A stretch of DNA of 64,000 nucleotides from Pseudobdellovibrionaceae bacterium (GCA_013359135.1 JABWCN010000003.1:50260-114259), one strand, 5' to 3'; shown: positions 53,667 through 62,474, counted from the first letter of the stretch. The notes: generated by a model not told the origin, from the sequence alone. Numbers and translations are program-made.

Positions 53667-54449
53667 ATGAAACTCATCTTCTTGTTCGTCCATAGGATTC
53701 TTTTTCTAGTGTTAGTTTTTATGACAACTGTTTTCTTAAAATTGTCACTAGCACAAGCTAATACATTTTCAACACTTCCACGCAAAACTTATATCTGCCT
53801 TTCTTACTATGAACAAAAACTAAAGTCACAAGCTCTCCAAATCCGTAGGAATTTAATTGCAAATAAAACCAAATCTTTTATGGAATTACCTATTCCAAAA
53901 ATAAACCATGAAAAAGAATTGACTCAATTAAAAGAAATTAAAACCAATGGGTTCATTTCCGTTGGGGTTGCCTATACTGGGTTTTACAAAAACCAAAAAG
54001 TTTTTATAAAGAAAATAAATCTATGGCTGCAAAAAGCTAAAGGATTTTCTGAATTTCATTGGCTCTACTATCTTAACTCTCTTGGTATTGGGACCAAACT
54101 ATTGGGCTACAGTACAATTGATGGAGAACTACATATTGTCACAGAGTATATAGACGGGGTTGATAATAAACAATTCTCTTCACCATTGGAGAGCAAAAAA
54201 TATCTAACTCCTGCTGCGGTCAAAATAATTAATAATCATAAAGCTATTTTTGAAGAGATAGGTATTTATGCAGAAGACCTACAATTTATGTTTTCTCCCG
54301 ATGGAAAAGTGACTCTGATAGACACTGAAGGTTTTAGTTTAATTGGAGGGAAATATCTAAAGGTAGATCTTGACGATAAAATATACAGCCGCGAGCCTTT
54401 TAACGATTTTTTTTATTCCCTTAGTTACTTTTCAAGTCCAAAACTATAG
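53667..54449 (+). CDS. Exported protein with kinase-like fold
   Basis: A 260-residue protein with a hydrophobic leader (residues 8-28, 'SLAQANTF' after it). The rest shows the order of a small protein-kinase-like fold: 'VGVAYTGFYKNQKVFIKKI' (beta strands 1-3 with Lys115/116), Glu129 in a helix, hinge 'LHIVTEYIDG' (155-164), 'GIYAEDLQFMFSPDGKVTLIDTEGF' split as a catalytic-loop-like Asp204 and a DFG-like Asp219. Gly-rich and HRD details are degenerate, so it may be an atypical or inactive kinase. An exported kinase-like protein is unusual. The 3' end overlaps the P-type ATPase gene by 29 bases, tail to tail. Confidence 0.6.
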   Translation: MKLIFLFVHRILFLVLVFMTTVFLKLSLAQANTFSTLPRKTYICLSYYEQKLKSQALQIRRNLIANKTKSFMELPIPKINHEKELTQLKEIKTNGFISVGVAYTGFYKNQKVFIKKINLWLQKAKGFSEFHWLYYLNSLGIGTKLLGYSTIDGELHIVTEYIDGVDNKQFSSPLESKKYLTPAAVKIINNHKAIFEEIGIYAEDLQFMFSPDGKVTLIDTEGFSLIGGKYLKVDLDDKIYSREPFNDFFYSLSYFSSPKL

Positions 54450-56823
54450 CTATGACTTTTAATTGATTGACTAACAAAAAAATCAGTAAAGTCATGATTA
54501 TAATCACTCGCGCACTGAGCGTTTTTAATCTAGATAATCCTGCGATCAACAAAGAACTCCAGAGCAATAGTGAAAATATAATCTTTGTTCTTGCCGCTAC
54601 AATATCTCCACTTGAATTTAGCTCGCTTATGTAAATATAGCTCATTAAAATAGTTACAAGAACCCCCGTAATTAAGACAGTGAGTGTTTGCTGAAAACTA
54701 AAAAACTGCCCTGATTTCAAATACTGATTATTTTTAGTAAAAGTCAAAGATTGAAAACTAAGTATAGCGCTAGGATGTATAATCAATTCTAAAAAAACAA
54801 TATGAACAGGCAAGTAAACGATAGGATAACCAAACAGTGGCAAAAAAGAAGCTGTTAACACAAAAGGAATATGAAACAACAACAAATAAAAAAAACTTTG
54901 TTTCAAATTAAAAAATAATTGTTTTCCTTCTTTTATAGCTTCAACAATAGTTCTAAAATTATCATCACTTAAAATAATAGCTGAGACTTCTTTAGCACTC
55001 TGACTTCCTCTCTGCCCCATTGCAATACCAATATCTGCGGACTTTAATGCTGGTGCATCGTTTACACCATCACCTGTAACAGCAACTAATTCCCCTGCTT
55101 TTTTTAAAGCTTTAACAATTTGTAACTTTTGCTGAGGCGTACATCTAGCCACGACATGAACACTGCGTAGAAGATCTATTCTTTCAAAATAATCTTTCTC
55201 CTGGAAGTCTGCAAAAACGGTCTCTGCTGAAATGACATTAAGATTCTCTTTGCTTGCTAATCCAATTTCTAAAGCAATAGCTTGGGCTGTTTCTGGATGG
55301 TCGCCTGTCAACATCATGACCTTGATGTTATGTTCTAAACAGTAATTAATGGCACCTTTCGCTTCTGGCCTTGGTGGATCTTCGAAAGCCATCAACCCAG
55401 ACAATTCAAAACCTGAATTTGGTTCACTCACTTCACTTTGACTAAAAGCAGTCAATTTTTTTTGAGCAAAAGCTATCACTTTATGTCCAGACTTAGCCCA
55501 AACCGAAACTTTTTGTTGCCACTCAGCGATTTCATCTTTTGTTAAAGAACATAAAAAGAACACTGTCTCTGGGGCCCCCTTGCAATAAGCACGAAACTCA
55601 CCATCTATCTCTAAAATAGCTGTCTCCTTTTTTCTGTCTTCAGTAAAAGGAAAACGCTGTATAGATTCGACTTGTATTATATTTTTTTTCTTTGCCTCGA
55701 AATGAAGTGCTTGATCCAACGGATCAAAAGAATTTTTTTGACTAGCCCCTAGGCCTACTTCTAAAAGTGCTTTTTCTGAAACCATTTTCTGACAATCAAA
55801 ATGGGTTAATTGTAATTGTCCCAAAGTCAGAGTCCCCGTTTTATCACTACATATTTGACTTACTCTTCCAATATTTTCTACGGCAACTGCTCTTCTGACA
55901 AGAGCTCCACGCTTAGCCATACGATATACACCAACTCCCAAGAAAAAAGAATATACAACAGGAAACTCTTCAGGAATAGCCGCCACTGCCAAAGTCAGAG
56001 CACTCATTAACGCCTCTAACCAACTATCTCCCTGAATACGTCGAATGACCGCTAAGCAAATGCAAAAAATCAGAGCCACATAAATCAGAACTTTAACTAA
56101 ACTGGAGATTGATTGCTGAAGAGGTGTCTGCTCGTGTGGAGCTTTGGTTATCGAATGCACAATATCTCCATAGCAAGTTTTTAGCCCAGTTAATAAAACT
56201 CTTACTTGCCCTTCACCGGTAAGCACTCTTGTTCCAGCAAAAGCAAGATTTGTTTCTGGAGCTAATAACTCAAGATTCTCATTTACAACAAGTTCCTCCA
56301 CCGGCAGATTATTCTTTTGCAAAGGAAAAGCTTCCCCTGTCAGAATAGACTCATCCACCTGAAGTGATTTAGTTTTTTCCCAATATCCATCAGCAGGCAA
56401 ATAGTCACCCATCCTTAAATAGACAAGATCTCCTGGAACAATTTCTCTGGTATCGATAAGTTGAGCTTGTGAATCTCTTATCACCTCGACTTTTTTATTC
56501 AACTGGCTTTTTAAGACTGCAGTTGAAGATTGAGTTCTCCAGTGCAAAAAAGCATCCATAAGTACTAACGGCAGTATGGCAACAACAAGAGTGATGGCCT
56601 CACGGTATTGTTGTAAAAAAAAATAAACAGTTCCTATGAAAAACAAAAACCAAATCATAGGATCTCTTATCGTCTCTTTCAACATGGACAACCAGCGATT
56701 GTCCTGAACACCTAAGATTTCATTTTTTCCATAAACTTGTATCCTTTTACTTACTTCCGCAGAAGATAACCCACCAGAGCTTAGCTTCAAACCAACAATA
56801 CCAGCAAAAGACACTCGTTTCAT
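54421..56823 (-). CDS. Cation-transporting P-type ATPase (P2-like)
   Basis: An 800-residue P-type ATPase. The phosphorylation site is Asp327 in 'CSDKTGTLT', the actuator motif is 'LTGEAFP' (161-167), and the hinge is 'TGDGVNDAPALKSADIGIAMG'. The M4 motif is PEEFP (284-288) in place of the PEGLP of calcium pumps, so the ion is uncertain; Ca, Mg, Mn or K are possible. An N-terminal cation-ATPase domain ('GLSSAEVSKRIQVYGKNEI') is present, but no heavy-metal-binding domain. It is the last gene of a three-gene minus-strand operon with a LuxR-type regulator (seven-base gap) and a cytochrome b561. Confidence 0.92.
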   Translation of the reverse strand: MKRVSFAGIVGLKLSSGGLSSAEVSKRIQVYGKNEILGVQDNRWLSMLKETIRDPMIWFLFFIGTVYFFLQQYREAITLVVAILPLVLMDAFLHWRTQSSTAVLKSQLNKKVEVIRDSQAQLIDTREIVPGDLVYLRMGDYLPADGYWEKTKSLQVDESILTGEAFPLQKNNLPVEELVVNENLELLAPETNLAFAGTRVLTGEGQVRVLLTGLKTCYGDIVHSITKAPHEQTPLQQSISSLVKVLIYVALIFCICLAVIRRIQGDSWLEALMSALTLAVAAIPEEFPVVYSFFLGVGVYRMAKRGALVRRAVAVENIGRVSQICSDKTGTLTLGQLQLTHFDCQKMVSEKALLEVGLGASQKNSFDPLDQALHFEAKKKNIIQVESIQRFPFTEDRKKETAILEIDGEFRAYCKGAPETVFFLCSLTKDEIAEWQQKVSVWAKSGHKVIAFAQKKLTAFSQSEVSEPNSGFELSGLMAFEDPPRPEAKGAINYCLEHNIKVMMLTGDHPETAQAIALEIGLASKENLNVISAETVFADFQEKDYFERIDLLRSVHVVARCTPQQKLQIVKALKKAGELVAVTGDGVNDAPALKSADIGIAMGQRGSQSAKEVSAIILSDDNFRTIVEAIKEGKQLFFNLKQSFFYLLLFHIPFVLTASFLPLFGYPIVYLPVHIVFLELIIHPSAILSFQSLTFTKNNQYLKSGQFFSFQQTLTVLITGVLVTILMSYIYISELNSSGDIVAARTKIIFSLLLWSSLLIAGLSRLKTLSARVIIIMTLLIFLLVNQLKVIAIVLDLKSN

Positions 56824-56830
56824 AACAACT

Positions 56831-57376
56831 CTATTTGTTTAAATTTAATTCTTCATTTTTTGTGGCAATTTCAGACGGCACTAGTAAGTCTTCAAGAAAA
56901 AAAGCTGATAGCTCGGAGCGCCCCGAAAGACCTGACTTAGAATAAATTGCAAGAGACTGTACCCTTGCTGTTTTTTCCGAAGTGTTTCTGACTTCAGCTA
57001 CTTCTTTTAAGCTAAGACCTTTTAATAATAGAAAGGCCACTTCTTTTTCAGCGACTGTTAAATGCCACTTAGATAATTGCTGATCTATTGCAAGAGCTAA
57101 TCCTTGAATATACTTTTTTGATTCTTCTCGCCATAATTCAGCCTCCTGCTTGAAGGCCGTAAAATCATTAATCTCTTTTTCTAATCGATGCTTTAGTTCA
57201 TAGGATCCACGTAAAACATAAAACACCCCAACAAGAGCAACCAATGCAATCATTCCCTCAAAAAGAAGATGCCAGATCATGACACCTTCCTTGGAATCTG
57301 TTAATAAATCAAAACACACCATGAGAGCTACTAATAAAAGAACTCCAGCAATCACTAATCTTTCTTTTTGATTCAA
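56831..57376 (-). CDS. Membrane-anchored LuxR-type regulator
   Basis: A 181-residue protein with two transmembrane helices (about 7-25 and 36-56), a helical linker, and a LuxR/GerE HTH at about 103-165 ('LTVAEKEVAFLLLKGLSLKEVAEV', 'TARVQSLAIYSKSGLSGRSEL'). There is no receiver domain. It may sense a membrane or periplasmic state and bind DNA directly from the membrane. It sits between the cytochrome b561 gene and the P-type ATPase gene and may control them. Confidence 0.85.
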   Translation of the reverse strand: MNQKERLVIAGVLLLVALMVCFDLLTDSKEGVMIWHLLFEGMIALVALVGVFYVLRGSYELKHRLEKEINDFTAFKQEAELWREESKKYIQGLALAIDQQLSKWHLTVAEKEVAFLLLKGLSLKEVAEVRNTSEKTARVQSLAIYSKSGLSGRSELSAFFLEDLLVPSEIATKNEELNLNK

Positions 57377-57424
57377 AAGCCACCTCTTTAAAAAAAATAA
57401 TCTATTTTTATCAAACTCTTACTC

Positions 57425-58180
57425 TTAGTCATCTTCATTTTCTGAGTCAGAGCTCTTTTCTACCGAATGATTTTTATGGTCTCCCGACTCACTTTCACCT
57501 AATTGCAAAGTACTTCCAAAAATATTCAAACTTCGAGTTTGAGAATCGTAATTTTTTGCCAGATAGATCGCAAACGCAGCTATTAGTCCTAAAAATAAAA
57601 TCCCTACAGCAGAAGAGGATGATTTTATTACATCCGAATTAACATCTTCTTCTTTCAGCTCTTTTTTGCCATCAATCATACTTAAGCCAATGGGCTCTTT
57701 ATGACTAAGAGTGTGAAGAATAATTCCAGCCACATGCAAAACCACCACAATAATGAAAGAATTGGCAAATAGTTCATGAATATCTTCAAACGCTTCTTTA
57801 TCGGCTCCAGATGTCATCAAATAACCCGTAAGACCAAGTCCTAAGGCGAGCAACATCATAATAACTGCAGCCCAGCTCGATGCGGGATTGTGTCCAGACC
57901 ATCGTCTTTTATCCCCCTTAAGTAATCCTTTAAAATAATTAATAAGCTCTAAAGGATTCAATACAAACCCAGAGAACTTTGCATGTCGAGTTCCAATGAC
58001 TCCCCAAATGATTCTCAATATCACAGCAAAGGACAGCATCAACCCAGAAAGCATGTGAAACACATAATTAGGTGATTCATCATCCACCGTTTTAACAATA
58101 ATAAAAGAGGTTAAGAAAAATATGGCAAAAAGCCAGTGAAAAACCCTTGTAGGCAAATCGTAAACTAAATGACGTTTCAT
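57425..58180 (-). CDS. Cytochrome b561-type membrane protein
   Basis: The start is ATG 58180 (AAGGAGACATATT upstream); an upstream ATG at 58231 adds residues not seen in the family. The protein has about 251 residues. 'YDLPTRVFHWLFAIFFLTSF', 'HMLSGLMLSFAVILRIIWGVIGTRHAKF' and 'HELFANSFIIVVVLHVAGIILHTLSHKE' give the four helices with His ligands of a di-heme b-type cytochrome (Ni/Fe-hydrogenase b subunit/cytochrome b561). A fifth helix and an acidic tail end the protein. It probably moves electrons across the inner membrane; partner unknown. Confidence 0.88.
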   Translation of the reverse strand: MKRHLVYDLPTRVFHWLFAIFFLTSFIIVKTVDDESPNYVFHMLSGLMLSFAVILRIIWGVIGTRHAKFSGFVLNPLELINYFKGLLKGDKRRWSGHNPASSWAAVIMMLLALGLGLTGYLMTSGADKEAFEDIHELFANSFIIVVVLHVAGIILHTLSHKEPIGLSMIDGKKELKEEDVNSDVIKSSSSAVGILFLGLIAAFAIYLAKNYDSQTRSLNIFGSTLQLGESESGDHKNHSVEKSSDSENEDD

Positions 58181-58320
58181 AATATGTCTCCTTGAATAGG
58201 CGATAAGTGTCTTTGCAATAATTATCGTCACGATAACCTTTTCTGTCTATAGATCATATGACCTAGAACATTAAATATAATCTGGTGGCCTAGGAGGTCA
58301 AAAAAAGTTACCCTAACTAC

Positions 58321-59799
58321 ATGCATTCGACTCTTTCAAACAAAAGACTACAACAATGGGATGAGCTTATCCAATTGGGACAAGTTTCCACTGTAAGAAA
58401 AGAATTTAAAGCTTTAAACTTCAAACGGATCCCGCGGAATCAACTTACGAATTACGCTAATATTGCTAGGCGCATTGGGCTGCCAAACTTAATTCTGCTA
58501 CTATTGAACCCCATCATTAGGTCCGATAAAAAATTAGAACAAAAAGCATCTTTACAAGAAAAAGCTATCTACGGACTTGGTCTTCTGCGAGTTGGAGCTT
58601 TTAATGAAGCCGAAAAAATTTTCAACACACTGGATCCAAAAAAAGAACCGCAAATTTATTTTTATAAAGCCTCTCTTTACATCAATCAGTGGCATTATAA
58701 AAAAGCTATCCCCTTGCTCAAATATTATATTAAAAACCCGAAAATTTCAAACTATCAAAAACTGGTCGGAAGCATCAATCTTTGTGCTAGTTATGTTGCC
58801 CTAAAAAACGAGCAACTTGCTGAAAAACACATAGCCAGACTCTATAGAAAACTTAAAAATTCTGAGCACAAGCTTTTGCTGGGAAATCTTTTAGAAATTC
58901 GAGCCCAGTGGCATTCAGATCAAGGCCACTCAGCGCAAGTGATAGCAGATCTTGAACTCTCAAAAGAGCTACTTAAAATGACCGACGAGGGCAGTCAACT
59001 CTATATCACTAAGTGGCAAATTCTTTCTCGACTGAAATCCAATCCGACCAATAAAAAAGAACTACAACAACTTGAAGATCTTAAACAACAAGCCATTAAA
59101 TACAAAGAATGGGAGCTGCTCAGAGATTGTGATTTTTATTTGTCCCTATACCAAAAAAACAAACAACTTTTAGCCAAAGTTTATTGGGGAACCTTATTCC
59201 CGGAATATAAAAAGCGAGTTCTTAAGCTGTCTGGATTCTCCTTAGAAACAGCAGATTTTTTTTACTGGGAAAATCATGACACCCTTACCACACCAGAAAC
59301 TGATCTAGTGGCTTTTGATTTGGTTGCAAAAGCCCCAAGCAAATTACTAAAATCTTTGTTCTTTATGCTCACGCAAGAGTTTTATCGTCCATTACGTTTA
59401 ACTGAAATTTTTGGAGTCATTTATCCTGAAGAGTTTTATCATCCAATTCATAGTACCCTGAAAATACGTCGTTTAATTCATCGTGCCCGCAAGTGGCTTT
59501 CAAATTACACCAAAGCTATCGAAATAAAAAATCTGCGTGGTTTTTATTACAAATTAGAGTTCAGTAAACATTTAAAGCTAAAAGTTTATAAGTCCTTTCC
59601 TTTAGGGGCACCTTCTTTTTTGTCCCAAGAACTTGTAACTTCTTATTCAATTCCTAAAAATTTTTTTTCGAGTAAAGAGCTTAGTAAGACTATGAAATTA
59701 AGCCAACGCTCGGCACAAAGACTTATCCAAAAAGGTTTACAGGAAAACTACTTGATTTCTATCGGTCACGGCAAAAACAAGAAATACCAAATTCTTTAA
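58321..59799 (+). CDS. TPR-type protein with two C-terminal HTH regions
   Basis: A 492-residue cytoplasmic protein. Residues 60-290 contain helical repeats of the TPR type ('LGLLRVGAFNEAEKIFNTL', 'ASLYINQWHYKKAIPLLKYY', 'AEKHIARLYRKL'). Residues 345-410 look like an OmpR/SARP-style winged helix ('RLTEIFGVIYPEEFYHPIHSTLKIRRLIHRARKWL' region), and the end (about 455-492) is a second HTH ('SSKELSKTMKLSQRSAQRLIQKGL'). It is probably a transcription regulator with a protein-sensing repeat domain. It is divergent from the cytochrome b561 operon and might regulate it. Confidence 0.7.
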   Translation: MHSTLSNKRLQQWDELIQLGQVSTVRKEFKALNFKRIPRNQLTNYANIARRIGLPNLILLLLNPIIRSDKKLEQKASLQEKAIYGLGLLRVGAFNEAEKIFNTLDPKKEPQIYFYKASLYINQWHYKKAIPLLKYYIKNPKISNYQKLVGSINLCASYVALKNEQLAEKHIARLYRKLKNSEHKLLLGNLLEIRAQWHSDQGHSAQVIADLELSKELLKMTDEGSQLYITKWQILSRLKSNPTNKKELQQLEDLKQQAIKYKEWELLRDCDFYLSLYQKNKQLLAKVYWGTLFPEYKKRVLKLSGFSLETADFFYWENHDTLTTPETDLVAFDLVAKAPSKLLKSLFFMLTQEFYRPLRLTEIFGVIYPEEFYHPIHSTLKIRRLIHRARKWLSNYTKAIEIKNLRGFYYKLEFSKHLKLKVYKSFPLGAPSFLSQELVTSYSIPKNFFSSKELSKTMKLSQRSAQRLIQKGLQENYLISIGHGKNKKYQIL

Positions 59800-59940
59800 T
59801 TTTCTTATTTAGTCTCATTATCATAAAAATACTGTTGCATAACATATTGATTTTAAAAGGAAATAATAATTAAGCGACAAATTTTGTATCTATTTATAGG
59901 ATCTTCCTCCTTATATACTTTTATTTATAAGGAGAGTCTG

Positions 59941-61029
59941 ATGAACAACTTTTCAAATGAACCTCAAATTTCAAAAATCCCAGCAAAATCACAAAATATC
60001 GAGTTAACTCCTAAAGAAAAGATTCTCATTGAAAGGGCAATGAGTCTTTCTCCAACTGGTGGAAACTCAAAACCTTTTATTTGGGAGTGGAAAAACAAGT
60101 CATTAATTATTTATCATGATGAATCTTTAGATAAACACTATTTAAATAGAAATAAACACACCTCTCTTTTAGCCCTGGGGTGTCTGCTGACTTCTGTTGA
60201 AGTTGCAGCCTCATTTCTGAATCTCCATTCGACTTGCAAAGTAAATGAGACAACCCTTACATCACAAATTGATTTTGAAAAACTGTTAGTTAATTCCTCA
60301 AAAGTAGAATCTTTGAAAGCCCTCTTCCCTTTTCTTGAGTTAAGATCTACTTACCGAGGACAATTTCAAGCTGATCCCAGGCCACTCCTTCATGAGAAAT
60401 TCCATATTGTTGAAAAACAGTCCTCAACTACCTCTGTTGAATTAAAAAAACATGACCAAATGCTACCTAGTTTTTTACATTATTTTATCAAAGCTGAAAG
60501 CTATCTGTGGTATCAAAAAATGGCGACGAAAGATTTTATAAGGGAAGTTCGATTTTTTTCAAAAAAAAATAATAAAACAGTTCGAGGTATTTCCTCTTAC
60601 GAGCTTGGTATATCGCTAGCAGATCAAACTTTACTATTTTTGTTAAAAAATCTTCCTAGCGTACTCTCTTTTATTAGGAAAATTCCTCTACTGAATTTCT
60701 CTTTTGTAAAGTCATCTAAGCAGACTTTTAAAAATGCAAATTTTTTTCTTGTAAGATCAAATCTTGAGACTAATTCATCGTTGATTGATGCAGGTAAACT
60801 AGCCATGCAAACTTGGTTAGAACTCGAAAGCAAAGGTTATAAAGCACAGCCTCTAAGTTTTTCATCAATCCCTGTTTTAGACGCTTGCACTCAATCTCTT
60901 CCGAAGGACACCCTTGAATCTTTCAAAATTTTTTATGAAGAGCAAGCCCCAAAAGAACTAGACAAGAATTTTCTTTTCCATAAGTCTTTAACCCCAGTTT
61001 GGATATTACGTTTTGGAAAGCCTAAATGA
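59941..61029 (+). CDS. Nitroreductase-like flavoprotein
   Basis: The start is ATG 59941, after AAGGAGAGTCTG; an upstream start at 59884 is not supported. The protein has 362 residues. Features of the nitroreductase fold are 'ALxSPTGGNSKPFIW'-type FMN-binding N-terminus, 'SLLALGCLLTSVEVAASFLNL', 'STYRGQF' and the second half 'LIDAGKLAMQTWLELESKGYKAQPLSF'. This is closest to the group found in or beside ThiF/E1-like proteins. The expected cofactor is FMN; substrate is unknown. It is a single gene upstream of the Mn riboswitch. Confidence 0.7.
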   Translation: MNNFSNEPQISKIPAKSQNIELTPKEKILIERAMSLSPTGGNSKPFIWEWKNKSLIIYHDESLDKHYLNRNKHTSLLALGCLLTSVEVAASFLNLHSTCKVNETTLTSQIDFEKLLVNSSKVESLKALFPFLELRSTYRGQFQADPRPLLHEKFHIVEKQSSTTSVELKKHDQMLPSFLHYFIKAESYLWYQKMATKDFIREVRFFSKKNNKTVRGISSYELGISLADQTLLFLLKNLPSVLSFIRKIPLLNFSFVKSSKQTFKNANFFLVRSNLETNSSLIDAGKLAMQTWLELESKGYKAQPLSFSSIPVLDACTQSLPKDTLESFKIFYEEQAPKELDKNFLFHKSLTPVWILRFGKPK

Positions 61030-61053
61030 CCCCCTTTACAATCTATGATTTTT

Positions 61054-61219
61054 TTGTTATCCCTTAACAGGTTAGGGAGTAGTCAGCTATTTTATAAATT
61101 GATTCTTCAGATGAGTCCCATGAATAAAATAGAATGAGTGTCGACACACTGGGAATAACCCCCGGCACTCATAAGAGAGTTTTTCTTTTTGGCGAGACTG
61201 ACATTGGGATTATTAACAA
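61054..61219 (+). promoter_or_regulatory. yybP-ykoY manganese riboswitch
   Basis: An aptamer of the yybP-ykoY class that binds Mn2+. Outer stem TTGTTATCCC (61054-61063) pairs with GGGA...TAACAA (61206-61219). The conserved GGGAGTAG lies at 61075-61082 and GGCGAGAC at 61191-61198; GTCAG at 61082-61086 pairs with CTGAC at 61198-61202 in the P1-side helix. The downstream gene encodes a GDT1-family Mn exporter, the expected partner of this riboswitch. Confidence 0.9.
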
Positions 61220-61275
61220 ATAATGCCGTGTTGTGTTTCGTCCTTGATTGTTTCAAAAAATACTCAAGACCTGGA

Positions 61276-61297
61276 CCTCACGGCTCAAACAGTGAGG
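61276..61297 (+). promoter_or_regulatory. Ribosome-site hairpin, likely riboswitch expression platform
   Basis: CCTCAC (61276-61281) pairs perfectly with GTGAGG (61292-61297), which contains the GAGG ribosome site four bases before ATG 61302. When this hairpin forms translation of the Mn exporter should be off; Mn binding upstream presumably prevents it. Confidence 0.6.
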
Positions 61298-61301
61298 TAT
61301 T

Positions 61302-61856
61302 ATGGAAGCCATATTCAATTCTTTTTTATTGGTATTTATTAGCGAGATGGGGGATAAAACACAGCTCTTAGCTTTAGTGCTAGCCGCTAGGTTTCGTAAA
61401 CCACTTCCCATTATGATGGGAATTCTTGTGGCCACTTTATTGAATCATAGTTTAGCAAGTTATGTTGGTTCCTATGTTACGTACTACGTTCCAGCAGGCA
61501 CTTTAAAGTGGATTTTATCAGCCACCTTTATCGGGTTTGGTCTTTGGATGTTAATACCTGACAAAGATGAAGGGTTTACTGAAAAACACCGCTGGGGAGC
61601 TTTTTTAACCACCACAGTAGCCTTCTTTTTTGCAGAAATGGGCGACAAAACTCAACTTGCCACCGTTGCCTTGGGTGCTAAATTTTCAGCACCCTTGATG
61701 GTTACCATTGGAACGACCTTAGGAATGCTTGGAGCCGATGGATTAGCTGTTATTTTTGGGCATCGCTTCACAGAAAAAGTACCCATGAAGCTGGTTCACA
61801 AAATAGCCAGTTTCTTATTTATTTTTTTTGGTATTGGAATTTTATTGGGTTTTTAG
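61302..61856 (+). CDS. Manganese exporter, TMEM165/GDT1 (UPF0016) family
   Basis: A 184-residue protein with six transmembrane helices and the duplicated signature 'EMGDKTQL' at residues 15-22 and 112-119, whose acidic residues bind the ion in this family. Bacterial relatives (MneA) expel Mn2+ across the inner membrane. Its control by a yybP-ykoY element upstream agrees with Mn export. Translation is probably gated by a hairpin hiding GAGG. It is a single-gene unit. Confidence 0.94.
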   Translation: MEAIFNSFLLVFISEMGDKTQLLALVLAARFRKPLPIMMGILVATLLNHSLASYVGSYVTYYVPAGTLKWILSATFIGFGLWMLIPDKDEGFTEKHRWGAFLTTTVAFFFAEMGDKTQLATVALGAKFSAPLMVTIGTTLGMLGADGLAVIFGHRFTEKVPMKLVHKIASFLFIFFGIGILLGF

Positions 61857-61872
61857 TCAAGGCTGAACGTCC

Positions 61873-62043
61873 CTACTCGTTTTGTGATAAAAACAGACCT
61901 GGGACTTCTGTTGTTTTGTAACCACTTATTTTAAAACTCACAATAAAACCAAATGCATAAAAAATAATCCCCAAGAAAAATAGCAAAGACCATTTTTTAA
62001 ACAGATTATAAATGTTGTACTTGTTCTTTTTTTCATCAGTCAT
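61873..62043 (-). CDS. Small single-pass membrane protein
   Basis: A 56-codon frame on the minus strand from ATG 62043 to TAG 61873. It starts with a basic, polar stretch ('MTDEKKNKYN'), then a hydrophobic helix at about residues 19-35 ('WSLLFFLGIIFYAFGFIVSF') and a short polar end. The composition looks coding and the topology would be cytosolic N-tail in. No ribosome site is clear. It converges on the Mn exporter gene. Confidence 0.45.
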   Translation of the reverse strand: MTDEKKNKYNIYNLFKKWSLLFFLGIIFYAFGFIVSFKISGYKTTEVPGLFLSQNE

Positions 62044-62061
62044 TATTTTGAAACTTTTGCA

Positions 62062-62090
62062 TTGACAACAAAAAGTATCAAGTTTAATTT
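62062..62090 (+). promoter_or_regulatory. Sigma-70-type promoter for tRNA-Gly
   Basis: TTGACA (62062-62067), a 17-base spacer, and TAATTT (62085-62090), 18 bases before the tRNA 5' end. Confidence 0.7.
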
Positions 62091-62107
62091 CCGACTCACA
62101 GTTCTGT

Positions 62108-62183
62108 GCGGGAGTAGCTCAGTTGATAGAGCGACGCCTTGCCAAGGCGTAGGTCGCGGGTTTGAGTCCCGTCTCCCGCTCCA
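62108..62183 (+). tRNA. tRNA-Gly (anticodon GCC)
   Basis: Acceptor arms GCGGGAG/CTCCCGC, D arm 'GCTC...GAGC', anticodon stem ACGCC/GGCGT around TTGCCAA (anticodon GCC), T arm CGGGTTTGAGTCCCG, discriminator T and encoded CCA. 76 nt. tRNA genes of this type are common integration targets, and the sequence downstream looks acquired. Confidence 0.97.
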
Positions 62184-62307
62184 ATTTTTTAAAGTTGGTT
62201 CGACCTAATTGGCAGTTCCCTAACAATCCTAAGTACCTAACAACACTACGAGAGAGTTGTAGGTCACTTGTCTTTATTTCAAGAAATTTCGTAATTTTTC
62301 AGTCATC

Positions 62308-62431
62308 GCTTGCCAAGTGCTTGCCAGCATCGAGTTTTGAATAGCAGCGACTAGCGTGTGCTTGCGCTCAGTAGCAAGCGCACTCGCAAATATACAAAAC
62401 TCTTAATCTTTTTCAGCAAGCAGTTGCTTGC
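62308..62431. repeat. Cluster of GCTTGC elements in a 340-bp gene-free stretch
   Basis: Within the gap between tRNA-Gly and the XRE gene there are two direct GCTTGCC copies 11 bp apart (62308, 62319), an imperfect inverted repeat GTGCTTGC/GCAAGC-G-CAC (62358-62365 with 62374-62383), and a perfect inverted repeat GCAAGCAGTTGCTTGC (62416-62431). They could be operator sites for the XRE-type regulator downstream. I see no gene in 62184-62524. Confidence 0.6.
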
Positions 62432-62474
62432 ATTTCAAAAACAATCCCACAGAAAAATCAAATCATCTCCTCAT

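Noticed and set aside
61189..61371. 60-residue open frame across the Mn riboswitch
   Set aside because: It overlaps the aptamer and the start of the Mn exporter; its composition is not protein-like and there is no ribosome site.
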